DNA from: Leuctra nigra
Taxonomy: Eukaryota > Arthropoda > Insecta > Plecoptera > Leuctridae
Reading direction: 5' to 3'
Assembly: GCA_934045905.1 (NCBI GenBank)
Contig: OW203765.1
Coordinates: 17,113,409-17,177,408, forward strand
DNA: 64,000 nucleotides
Shown here: positions 44,379-55,336 of the stretch, in pieces
Layout: each line of letters begins with the position of its first letter
How positions within the stretch are numbered: the stretch's first letter is position 1
Translations under genes and position numbers: made by a program
Notes under the pieces: generated by a model
What the model was told of the DNA's origin: nothing
Database searches by the model: none
What the model saw: the letters and a program-made list of their open reading frames with translations, nothing else

Positions 44379-46979
44379 GTGAGTACCTATACATCTCTTA
44401 TCACTGTTGATACGACCTATACGACGGCGTGCGGGGCGCGGTCATGGATTCATGGGGAAACACCTGTCGGACAGGTGTCGTCAGGTATCGAACTCCGTAC
44501 TCTACGAGCTCTTCTTTGTCTCCAGCTATATTTACGTCCGAACGAGAGCAGTTTATCGAACCCGGCCCCACTGCCAGGAAATACCGATCCCGATGTGTTT
44601 GTATCATCTTCTAACGACGTTTACATAGTGGTTTTGAAAACATTGTTGCGAAGGCAGGTGGGAGGCGACCAATGTTTCCAATTATATTTCACTTGTTGCA
44701 AACAAGACGACGTATTGCCAAGTACTCGGTTAGTGGAAATCATTTGACGTTTAGTTGGAGTAACGACGCAAACCTCCCACTGCGTTCGTCGACCAATGCA
44801 ACGTGTTGCTTGATACCTACAAGTCTCATGCATGCAAATCATTATAATAGCAACAGCACAACGGGGAAATAGGGATGTAATGTTAGTTACAGCAGCAATT
44901 TGTCCAATACACGCAATGTGTTATGATGATCATCGTTATCTCTTCATTGTCTGAGAATGCTAAGGTCAAGTTCAAGGTCCTCAATGAAATCATGTTTGTT
45001 AGAGTCTGTCACTAGTTCCGTGTAAAAACAGATCATTCTCAGTTCCTTATTCTGAAATTATTCTCAAACGAGGCTCGAGCCCTACGAAAGTGATAGTGAA
45101 CTGTATTTCTACAGGAAATTCCTAACTAATATGTCTTATACCGCCTCCTACCCTCTTCATCATCGCCCTCGTCATTGAGCGACGTGAGAGAACGCGTGTT
45201 CGACGTCTGCGCAGGGTATTGAGGTAGACTTGAGACAGGGTGGCTGAAGAAGAGAACTGGCCGCGTAGCTTGTGCGTGACTCTTGCGGCTAGCTCAAGGT
45301 CATCGGGTACACACTGGCCGAGGCGAAGTGTGTCGGCTGCTCGAACTCTGTCGTGCACATGTATCAGGGTGGCGGTGGTCACTGCACGAGGTTCATTGCG
45401 TGTCCGCAGAAGACTACACTTGAAATGCGATCATAACTATCAGAAACTGTCGTGGATAAGATAAAAAGTGAATGATTTGATGTTAAAAATTATGTGAAAT
45501 ATCTATTTCAAATCAAATAAAATGTTGTGTTTGATTTGAAGATTAATTTGTTAATCTATTCACGGATTTACGGACGGGTTCACTTCCATCACAACAACAC
45601 GATTTAAACGTTTATAAAGTTCTTTTTATTCTGATAGAAAATGTTGCTTCCAAACAATTATTGTTTCTTTGTCCGCCACCCATTTCGTTTGCTTTGAATT
45701 TCGATGGTTTCGTAATCTATTTAAAAAGTTATTGAACCTTATCTCTCTCTAGAGTTATCTCATACGCCAATGTATCAACATATATTTGAAGGTATTAAAA
45801 TTCCTCTCTACCAGTCAAGTCAGTCCCCTCTTCTTCGATCCATCCCCTCCCCCACCGCCCATCATTTTCACTTTGCCGCGCGGCTTTATCAATCTGCATC
45901 GTTCTTCCCACGATCTATTCGTCACGGGGTATGAAATTATGATGGGGAGGGGGGTAAACCACCCCCGGGAGAGCGATAATGTGACACAATGGGAAATTAG
46001 TCGACGATGCACCCCCACGAGCGTGCTACCCTCTAGGCTATGTGCAACAGTTTGACTCATGTTTCGTTAAGGGTGGGAGGTTACGGGGTTTTAAGTTTAT
46101 CGGTGTGGGATTTTCAGTGATTGAACAGAATGGCTTTTGATGATGCAATTGTTTTTTTGAAGGGTGCTTGAAATGTTAGGATTTGCCGAGATTGCGGAAT
46201 TATCTACGCACTTGAGTTATGATTGATCTAGTGGGCGGGGCATGTGTGCGTTGACCAATCAAATGCTGTGGTTTGTCGTTGTCTCTGGGACGGAGTGAAG
46301 GGAGGCACCTGATTGGCTGGGGTTCTCGTAGCAACACTGTCCAAGGAAGCTTTTGGGTTTGATGAAAATCTTTGAGACTGTTATGATGGTTTTATAAAGT
46401 ACCACGAGGTAGGCGATTAGGTAGTTCAATATCTTGTGGAACGCTTTTTCAGTTGACAAATAGTAAAATTGAAAGTTTGTTATAAGCAGATGTCTAATAA
46501 CCTTTTTTGCCGAACTTTTGACCCTGAAAAATTCATAAGTCGCAAGACATTGAACCTTTTGTATGCATTCTAGAATCGTGCCAAAAAATCGTTAACTCTG
46601 TGCGTTTTTTCCAAAACATTAACTTCAGATGCCATGCCACTCTCCCTTTCCTACCCACAATTGACATCTTTATTCTTTCTCACCAATACTGACTCTGATC
46701 AACGTTACATTCGCTTCACGTAGGCGCAACATTTCGAGATATTGACGACCTCGTTCAGGCTTGACGATCACCGAGCAAACATTGGCAAGCGACGCCGTTT
46801 CAATTCGACTCATTGTCTTCAATCTTCGTCCATCACGGTTCTAAGGTTACTGCCAAAGGTTATTGCCTCGCCATTGATTTTCGTCCACTCGTCCAACCCA
46901 CCTCACGAGCACGGCGGCGACAGATTCCCGTCTCGCGTGTGTTGGCGGCCGGCCAGACATTCCACCGCGCGTCGTGCGG

Positions 46980-47595
46980 TCCCCGTCGGACACCTCGCGC
47001 GGCTGTCGTCGACGAGTAAACACATTAGCGAGATGTGGAGGGCGTCGTCGGTAGAGATGAGGAGGGCGGGCGTCGTGGAGGTGACGCGGTCCCCGTCGGA
47101 CACCTCGCGCGGCTGTCGTCGACGAGTAAACACATTAGCGAGATGTGGAGGGCGTCGTGGCTTGAGATGGGGAGGGTGTCGTGGAGGTGACGCCGTCCCC
47201 GTCGGACACCTCGCGCGCCTGTCGTCGACGAGTAAACACATTAGCGAGATGTGGAGGGCGTCGTGGGTAGAGATGAGGAGGGCGTCGTGGAGGTGACGCT
47301 GTCCCCGTCGGACACCTCGCGCGCCTGTCGTCGACGAGTAAACACATTAGCGAGATGGGGAGGGCGTCGTGGATAGAGATGAGGAGGGAGTCCGGGAGGT
47401 GACAACGAGGACGGAGATGGGGAGGGCGTCGTGGAGGTGACAACGAGGATGGAGATAGGGAGGGCGTCGTGGAGGTGACGACGAGGATGGATATGGGGAG
47501 GGTGTTGTGGAGGTGACAACGAGGAGCGAGACGGGGAGGTTGTCGTGGAGATGAAGACGGGGAGGGCGTTGTGAGGGTAATAACGAGGACGACGT
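46980..47595. repeat. GC-rich minisatellite, two unit types
   Basis: Four units of 106-110 bp start with CCCCGTCGGACACCTCGCGC at about 46981, 47091, 47197 and 47303, each with GTCGTCGACGAGTAAACACA and GGGCGTCGT. From about 47345 it changes to shorter G-rich units of about 36-42 bp around GGCGTCGTGGAGGTGACAAC. The long open frames on both strands here are products of the repeat. Confidence 0.8.
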
Positions 47596-48149
47596 GCATT
47601 TCTCCAACGGGAAGTCGGAAAATATCTATACAAATCGGGAAAAGAAAGAGAATTGTTTAAAAAATTAATTCAATTTTGATTAAAAACTTATTGAACGAAT
47701 TGATCCCATTCAAAGAACCCCAAATTTGTTAATTCCTGAATGCGACCGCTTTTTTTCATCGCCGTCCTCAGAACTGGAATGATGGTTCTTCAAAAAGACC
47801 ACGACCACCTCCTCCCATGCTTACACTTACGTTGCCTGTAGAGAGACACAACTTGACTCTATCATCGTTTAATTTGTTCTCGTAATTTCATAATCACAAT
47901 TGTTTAAATACACACACTCGTAGTTTTCTAGGAAGGATAATCTTTACGAACAGTTGTATTTTCCGAATTGTCAACAGCTTTCAGAACATCTTTATCTTTC
48001 TTATCAGCATCACTAATCCTACAGGAACTAATCAAACTTACGTTGGTGTTTGTAGTTAGTGTCTAAATTAAAGCAGGGCAGGGCAACCTGTGCATTTTGT
48101 CGTAGGTAACTTAAAATTAATTGAATTTGTTTTTCTTCTCTATACTTGC

Positions 48150-48305
48150 ACATCGTACGGAGGTCTCGGTTTCGATTCTCCCTGCCCCACTTCCTGATTG
48201 TAGTTTCTCGCGCTTTCCCTCAGTCGAGAGTCGAGACAAATGCTGGGACGGTTCCCTAAGTAATAGGCCACGACCTCCACATGATCTCCCCATCATCATT
48301 ATGAG
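48150..48305 (+). repeat. SINE copy, family A
   Basis: Has a decayed B box (GGTTTCGATTCTCCC), then CGCGCTTTCCCTCAGTCGAG, CAAATGCTGGGACGGTTCCC and AATAGGCCACGACC, ending CCCATCATCATTATGA. Confidence 0.65.
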
Positions 48306-50304
48306 TAGTGATGGCAATTTTCTGATTTTTTTTTTAAAATTTTATTGCGTTGAAAAAATTTTAAATTACTTTTTGTATTGCTTTATTGCACACAATTGTT
48401 AAATATATCTGAAAAAAGCGTAAAATCAAAATCAAAATAAAAGCCAAATATAAGCCCAAATCTCAGTTTGTCTTCATTGTAATTTTAGCCAGACTGATTT
48501 TAGCCAGACAACGGGCCATCGCCTATAGGCGGGAAATTTGAATGCTGTATTAATGATCATTTTGCACATTTACCGCTCAGACAACAACGCGCATCATAAT
48601 AGAGTTCAGTATGCATCCCAAGTATGCCCATACATTTAATAAATCAAATATAATTGATTTAAACTTTTTCAAAAAATTTCAATTTTTTCAATGGTCATTG
48701 AAAATTTTCATTTTTCTGAAAATTTTCAAATGAAAATTTTCAACGGGCCATCACTAACTATAAGTCTATAGTTGTAGGACGACGCAATTAAAAATGGAAT
48801 ACATCGGTATTTGAAAGTCTAAACGATGAATCTACGCGCCCTTGTAAAATGTAAAATGTCGCGTCAGTCCGACCTGATCGCAACCACGCCTAATGACTGA
48901 TCTATTAGCGACATACCCGCTTTGCATGTTAATTAATAGCCTGTAAACATTATTATCTAATTGCCGCTAATTACTGTACTTACCTCGGCTCGTTGGCTTA
49001 TCTCGGTTGACGACTTCCCCCCCGGGCAACAGGTCGGTCGGCGCTGCGTTTACGTGTCCGCGGGTGTGTTGACTGTGAATGTCAGCGGGTCACTGCGTCG
49101 GGGATTACTTGGTCACGAGGGGGTGATATTAATTGGAGCTAGTATTAATCAAGAGTTCTTATAGCTTCGTTACGCACAACTCACAAGTCCCTTGACGCCC
49201 TCTCCATTTCTGCAGTCAACTTTGTTTACCCGCCTTCAAACCTGCTGAAATATCTTGCCAAGATGTTGGCAAAATTTCCAATATTTCAAGGTCGTACCAA
49301 GAAAAGCAAGATTTTACCAATTTTGACAAGATCTTCTATAATTCTTGCAGATTTGTTTAGGATCTATATAATCTTTACCTACAACAATATTGTCAAGATT
49401 TTACAAGATCTTTGTAGGTAAAACATGCCAAGACCTTGCCAAGATTTTTCAGCAATCTATAGGTACCTATTGCTAATTTTTTTTAGAAAGTATCCCTGTC
49501 GTGTCAAAAAGTATTATAAAAATAACAAACATTTGCAGTTCTCGCAGTTTGTTCAAAATATGAAATATAATGGTGCCAAATAATGTTGTCTACAGAGATA
49601 TTATTCTCTGTTTTCGTAACCTAACTATAAAAAACAGTCGTAGAATTGATATGTTCATCGTAAATGTCCAGTCAATGTGGACCTAAAAGTGTAATTTTAC
49701 TCGACAAGATTAAATTAGCATTCTTTTGTGTAGGTACACCAAACATTACGGACGGAAGAATGGTTGACCAGTTACGGTGGAAAAGCGTATTCTGCGTTCT
49801 GCCAACCAATAAAACGCTCCCGAGAGAGAATTGTCACGTCGAGAGTGACAGTCGAAATGTATCTTGGACTTTGTGGTCTTCCTCACCACGAGCTGAATTC
49901 TCTTCAAACATCGCTTGGCGTTTCTCGTATTCCTTCTGCATAAATCTGCATGACAATGTCCTACTCTCTTGTTCATTGTGCATGACGTCATCATAGGCCC
50001 CAGCACATGTTGACAGATGGCCTTGCTTTTCCCGCCAATAGTTCACTCACTTCAAGCCGAGCACATGCCGGCAGAACACTTGCTGCGCGCCGCCATCGAT
50101 CAAAATAGAACGAATTGATGCGCACACGTGAAACAAGTTTGGAACAAATCATGCGTCAACACTGTACAATACACAGATAAATTGCGAATAAAATAGGAAA
50201 CATTTTGATCGATGTTTGATTTTACGCGTTGACATTTTATTTATTTTAGTGGGTTTTCCGTCGTACTTCATGCAAAGACGGACGATTGATTATGATGGTT
50301 AGAT

Positions 50305-50405
50305 GAGGCTGTTGTGGCCTAGTGGTTGATAACCTTCCCATCATTTGCCTCTTGACTAAAAGCAATCACGACGGCCGCGAGTATCGAACCCGGAACTAAA
50401 GCTAC
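50305..50405 (-). repeat. SINE fragment, family A, reverse orientation
   Basis: On the minus strand a B box (GGTTCGATAC) precedes the body words; the plus strand reads GGCCTAGTGGTTGATAACCT and CATTTGCCTCTTGACT. A similar B-box fragment (GGCCGCGAGAATCGAATCCC) is at about 50860-50880. Confidence 0.5.
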
Positions 50406-51345
50406 TAAGTGGCGTGAAAATGATTTTAAAAATACTGCAGATCAAGTTTTTAAAACTTCTTCTCGTCAGAAACCGAAGCTCCACAGCATGTAGATGTTAC
50501 TCTGTAGGTATGCTTCCTCTTGAGCCGTCTGAAGTGGTCCAGCCACAGCATCCACGTCTATAAATATGTCTGACTGGACCGAGAGTGATGACGTCAGTCA
50601 CCTGCATACCTCAAGGTCCCGGGTTCGAGCTCGGGTCGCGGCCATCTGCAGGACGTTGCATCGCGCATCAGCCATGGGCCATGTGATGGCTACACAGCCC
50701 TTTTGAAGGTACAGCGTCTAGGTCATCTTGAAGTTTGGGACAAGTGGAAGAGGGAAACAGGATCTAGGACTGCTGAAATAGATTCCTTTGATAAATTCCA
50801 ATATTTTTCTTAGTTTGGTTTTTGTTTGAAACGAGGTAAAACCTCTGTCAGGAAGGTCGGCCGCGAGAATCGAATCCCAGACTCCAGGGTGCTAGAATAG
50901 CTTTTTAGTTATCAAAAGTCCATATCGAAGCAAAATACTACAACCATTCAGGTTTGTCCGAATTTGCAGTGGACTTTTGACAACGTGAACCCTCCAAAAC
51001 TATTCGCCAATTTGTGTCAATCTATTTCTCATCTTACAGATGCTCGTAGTTTCGCCACTGGTCGGTAGTAATTTGTCGCTTGTCTTGTTATGATTGATCT
51101 GCACACGGCTGAATTGCGTGATGCCAGTGACTAATGATGATGTTTACCAACATCCACCAGCCCACATGCTCTAGAAGCTCGGCGAACTCGCAGCGAGTTA
51201 GCGCGCACTTTACATTCAACGTCGCATTGTTCTGCAACTCGACTAGTGTTGATCGATGTTGTAAGGCGGGAAGGAGCCGTTCGTGGCCTATCAGTAGGTT
51301 TTCCAAACCCCCATGTACTTCTGGCAATGATTAATGCCATGTACA

Positions 51346-52902
51346 GTCAGGGAAACTATTTAGATGGTTCATACGTACTGTATTTGTTCATACTCTGCCC
51401 AGTGCCGGACTGGCTCGTCAGGGGCCTCGGCGGCTATTGTTACTATTTAAAAGTTTTTTGGAGAAAGCTGCCCACCAACCTGCCCCGCAGGGCGATTTTT
51501 GGATTCTTATAACTTTAAAATGAAATTTTAAAACAATTTGGTGACTTTTTTAAGTTCATTTTTTCACAAGAAAAACATAACAGATAGGCCTGCCAATAAT
51601 GCCCCGCAGGGCGCTTTTTGATTTTCTGTCATTCTTAAAATGATTTTGGGATTATGTAAACTTGTATTTTTCAAAATGAGGCTAACAGAAAGTGAAGTTA
51701 AATGTACCCAAATTCTGCCCCGCAGGGAAAATTTTCAATTTCAGTCACTTTTAAAACGATTTTGCCATTATAAAAACGTGTATTATTTTGAGCGAAGATA
51801 CTAACAACGATTGAAATTAAAGAATTGACCCAGCCTGCCCCGCAGAGCGAATTTTGATAATTTGTATTTATTTAAGCGATTTTGGGATTTAAAAATGTGT
51901 ATTTGGCACCAAATGTCAAACATAAAGTTATTGGAAAATGAAAATAATGATTTTCCATCGCCATTTGCCTCGCTGCAGAACAGTGCGTCGTTAAGCCCCA
52001 GACGGAAAAAATGGAAGATGCGACAAACCTGCCCCGCAGGGCACTTTTTGGATTTTTTTTTATTTCCAAACGATTTTGGGATTGCAAAATCGTGTATTTG
52101 ACTTCAAAATTCCCAAATACAAGAGGCCCCTGCCAGCCCCGCAGGGCGCTTTTAAACTTTTAATATTTTTAATTTGTTTTTGGGACTTTAAAAATGTGTA
52201 TTTTGCTGCATAATGCGTAGGTAACAAAAAGTTAATGAAGACAAATTTAAATGCCCCCAGCCTGCTGAGCGCTTCTCGAATTTTGTAATTATTAAATCAT
52301 TTTGGCATGTAAAAATGAGTATTGGTTGGGCTGCAAAATGTACAACTAAAATATAATATTAAATGAATGTTCATACTAAGGGGCCACCAGACTTGCGAGC
52401 AGGGCGTGTTTTTAGATTTTTGTTAATTTTCAATTGATTTTAGGATTGCAAAATCGTGTACCTAAATGGCTTCAAAATGCTCAACATGCTGTTCTTGGAA
52501 GAAACATTTAAATAGAAGAGGCCCCCAGCCAACCCCGAAGAGCACTTTTTGAACTTTTGTAATTTTTAAGTCGTTTTGGGATTGTAAAAATGTTTACCTA
52601 TTTGGCTACAAAACGTTCACCATAAAGTTAATGGAAGATGGGTTTCCATAGAAGAGGCCCCCAACTTGCCACGCAGGGCGCTTTTTTACTTCTGGTATCT
52701 TTCAATGGATTTTTTGATGATGAAATGTATGTTATACACAATCTAGGGGCCTCAATAGCCAGGGGCCTCGGCGGCGATCGCCGCCTAGCCGCCAGGGGCC
52801 AGTCCGGCCCTGACTCTGCCTCTCTCTTACCCATATCAAAACATGTTTATGTTATGGGTCAGAGAGAGAGACAGAGTATGAACCATCTAGTTTCCCTGAC
52901 TA
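51346..52902. mobile_element. TA-flanked transposon, outer member of a nest
   Basis: CAGTCAGGGAAACTA.. at the left and TAGTTTCCCTGACTA at the right, with AGATGGTTCATAC / GTATGAACCATCT next inside, and TA at 51344-51345 and 52903-52904. Its own sequence is short; most of the length is the hAT element at 51400-52812. Confidence 0.78.
51400..52812. mobile_element. hAT element carrying an internal tandem array, nested
   Basis: Ends CAGTGCCGGACTGGC and GCCAGTCCGGCCCTG, flanked by ACTCTGCC at 51392-51399 and 52813-52820 (8 bp, exact). The interior is about ten diverged units of roughly 110-140 bp, each with CCTGCCCCGCAGGGCG, an AAACGATTTTGGGATT-like word and GTGTATTTGGC. The subterminal words AGGGGCCTCGGCGGC occur at both ends. 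No transposase ORF. Confidence 0.82.
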
Positions 52903-53535
52903 TACACAGGTAATGCGGCGTTCACCGTTTTCATTACTACATAACTTCGTATTGCGGCAAGCTTACTAATGCGTCATTGATCGAGTCCTCTTTACCACCA
53001 CTGTTGGTGCAATACCGCAGATGACACACGATTCGTGCATTTTATCCATAAAACAATACGTACGTAGTATAATAAAGATAAAACACTTCTTCGACAATAG
53101 ATCATCGAGTTGTCATCTGCTTCATAAACTATTTGTGTACATGTGTAATAAAGTGCTGAATCCGCATAAATTGCATCATCATTTTGACCAACTACTCAAT
53201 TGAAATAGCATAATACTTCAATTCCTATCAACTAAAACCGTGGATGAAACCCTGGACTCTCGCTCATGATCGAATTGGCTAATTTGCGTCGATGTACAAT
53301 GTGTGCTCAGTGATTCGCTTGTCCTTCAAGGTAGAATGTAAACACGATGTCTGCGAGTGAACACGTGCACCGTCTGCTTGACCTATTGCTGACATAATAA
53401 TATGTGTGTTTGGCGCGAACACAGCTGTGCGGCATATCGCCTTGTATGGCATTGTGTTGTATCAACAGAGTCGCGCCGTGAATCATCGTACGTGCCGTGA
53501 ACATGCACGGCCTCCGCGATCTCGACACAAGTCTA

Positions 53536-53787
53536 CTGGATCACGCCAAGGTGCTTAGAAGCACGGCTTACTGGATCACGGCAAGGTGCTTAGAAGCACG
53601 GCTTACTGGATCACGGCAAGGTGCTTAGAAGCACGGCCTACTGGATCATAAGAATGTCATAAGCGCTTAGAACACGGCCTACTGGATTACGGCAAGGTGC
53701 TTAGAAACACGGCCTTCTGGATCACGGCAAGGTGCTTAGAAACACGGCCTACTGAATCACGGCAAGGTGCTTAGAAGCACGGTCTTA
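53536..53787. repeat. 35-bp minisatellite, seven copies
   Basis: Unit CTGGATCACGGCAAGGTGC plus TTAGAAGCACGGCTTA, repeated from 53536. The fourth copy is longer and altered (CATAAGAATGTCATAAG); the others differ by one to three bases. Confidence 0.85.
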
Positions 53788-54466
53788 CTGGGTAAATGGG
53801 CTTACATAATTTACACACGCTTTTTCTTATTCGAGAAAATAAGGAACACTCTGGTGGATTTTGTGGTACTAGGTAAATGGCGGATATCAAGGGCGCATTT
53901 GCATAAATACAAATAGTTGATACAGTTGTTTGTTATGGCCAAAAAGTAAATTTATAGCTTAATATCAATTGCATTTGTTTTTTGTTTTTTCACTGCTTTA
54001 TGGAAACACGAAATGTAAAAACAAACAAATTAATATGTGGACCTAAATAGTAGCCATCTTGCTATAAGTGGCTCCATCACGTTCACGTATCACTTATTTG
54101 TGGGAATAGGGATTTGTGACACTGTATCGACGATGAATAATGGCAAAACGTGCGCCGTCTCGGACTAAAATAATCGGACCAAGGTTGAATTCTTCGCCTT
54201 GATGACCGAGATCGTCTGACATTGTTTACAGATTGCAGGGAAACCTGACACAGTACAACAATATGCTTCGCATTTGGTAGTATTTTAAGTACCTATGTAG
54301 ACACGATCTGGTCGTAAACAGTATTAATAATAGGTCTTCATTCATAAAGATATAAACGTGCCACCTTCAACAACGACCAAAAATCATTCAGCGGTGTCAC
54401 TATTGCAATACCATTCATAGATAAAATGTCAATGCTTATGAGCTGTAGACGTTATCAAAATAACGG

Positions 54467-54745
54467 AACAGGTTGGCTGAGTGGTAACGCTCTGAACTTG
54501 TATTCCGGAGGCCCGGGTTCGATTCCCGCGGCCGTCCTTCCTTGGAGGTTTTTTCGTGGTTTTCCCTCAGTCGACATGCAAATGCTGGGAAGGTACCCTA
54601 CTAATAGGCCACGACCGCCTCCTTCCCACCTTCCATCCTTACCTACTCTTCACCATCATCTCCCAATCATCATCATAATCATTCATCCGTCGCCATTATA
54701 GCCTCGCTGCAGAACAGTGCGACGTTAAACCCCAGAAAAAATGCG
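54467..54745 (+). repeat. Near full-length tRNA-derived SINE, family A reference copy
   Basis: tRNA-like head with A box TGGCTGAGTGGT (54474-54485) and B box GGTTCGATTCC (54516-54526). The body follows with TTTTCGTGGTTTTCCCTCAG, CAAATGCTGGGAAGG and AATAGGCCACGACCGCC. The 3' domain is CCTCGCTGCAGAACAGTGCG then ACGTTAAACCCCAG and an A tail. The 3' domain also occurs alone near 51966-52006. RNA polymerase III promoter boxes are intact. It is the most complete of at least eight copies in the window. Confidence 0.85.
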
Positions 54746-55039
54746 TAAATAGAAATCTAAAGATTATTTAGTATAAATGAAGCGGGGACTTGTACAATGG
54801 TCGGCAGTGTGTTTGGGACGCGCCAAGGAGGCTGGAGAAAGCGCCGGCGCCCCGATGGGCTGGACCACAGAGTCATCCACTAATGCGCAGTCGCTGCTCG
54901 TGATGTCCACGGGGGTCTCGACTCTTGGAACAGAGAGCGTGATTATGTCGCATGTGAAACCAATCGGGGGCGAGATTACGGAGGTCCGGGTTCGAGTCCT
55001 GATCGCCCTCCCTCACGTGTTTGTGGTCGCAATTCTCCG

Positions 55040-55336
55040 GCGTGACGGCTGGATAGTGAGCATGGCGAAGAGATTTTTAATCGATTTTTTAAATGTATTT
55101 TATCAATGTATATTTTATCAATGTATTTGTTTATAAAATAAGGCTTTGTACGAGTCTTCAGACCAGTTCAATGATAATAATTTCATAGTTTGGAATGGGT
55201 TATTAGTTTTATTCCGTCCTACAGACGTTTTGCCATATTTGTATTAATTTTCAGGCACTATGAACCTAATACCTACACCATTCATTAAAAAAAACTCTTC
55301 TGGGTCAAACTCACTATTCAGCCATCTTAACTAGCA
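55040..55336. mobile_element. Diverged copy of the foldback element at 12398
   Basis: Shares AAGACTTTGTAAGAGTCTTCA-type, CATAGTTTGGAATGGGTTAT, CCGTCCTACAGACG and GGTCAAACTCACT words in the same order, ending CAGCCATCTTAA. Its left terminus is decayed. A B-box-containing fragment (GGTCCGGGTTCGAGTCC) lies just upstream at about 54984. Confidence 0.6.

Noticed and set aside
44379..44747. Continuation of the myosin reading frame past 44378
   Set aside because: A strong donor gtgagt occurs where the family has an exon end, and the following residues do not resemble myosin.
45122..45464. GC-rich open frames on both strands
   Set aside because: Arg-rich in both orientations and no recognised domain; could be a decayed retroelement but I cannot support it.
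46742..47633. Long open frames on both strands
   Set aside because: Produced by the GC-rich minisatellite; no domain, biased composition.
49746..50046. Minus-strand frames of 70-86 residues
   Set aside because: Two frames of equal quality overlap with no recognisable motif.
52628..52913. 91-residue open frame
   Set aside because: Runs across the right ends of two nested transposons.
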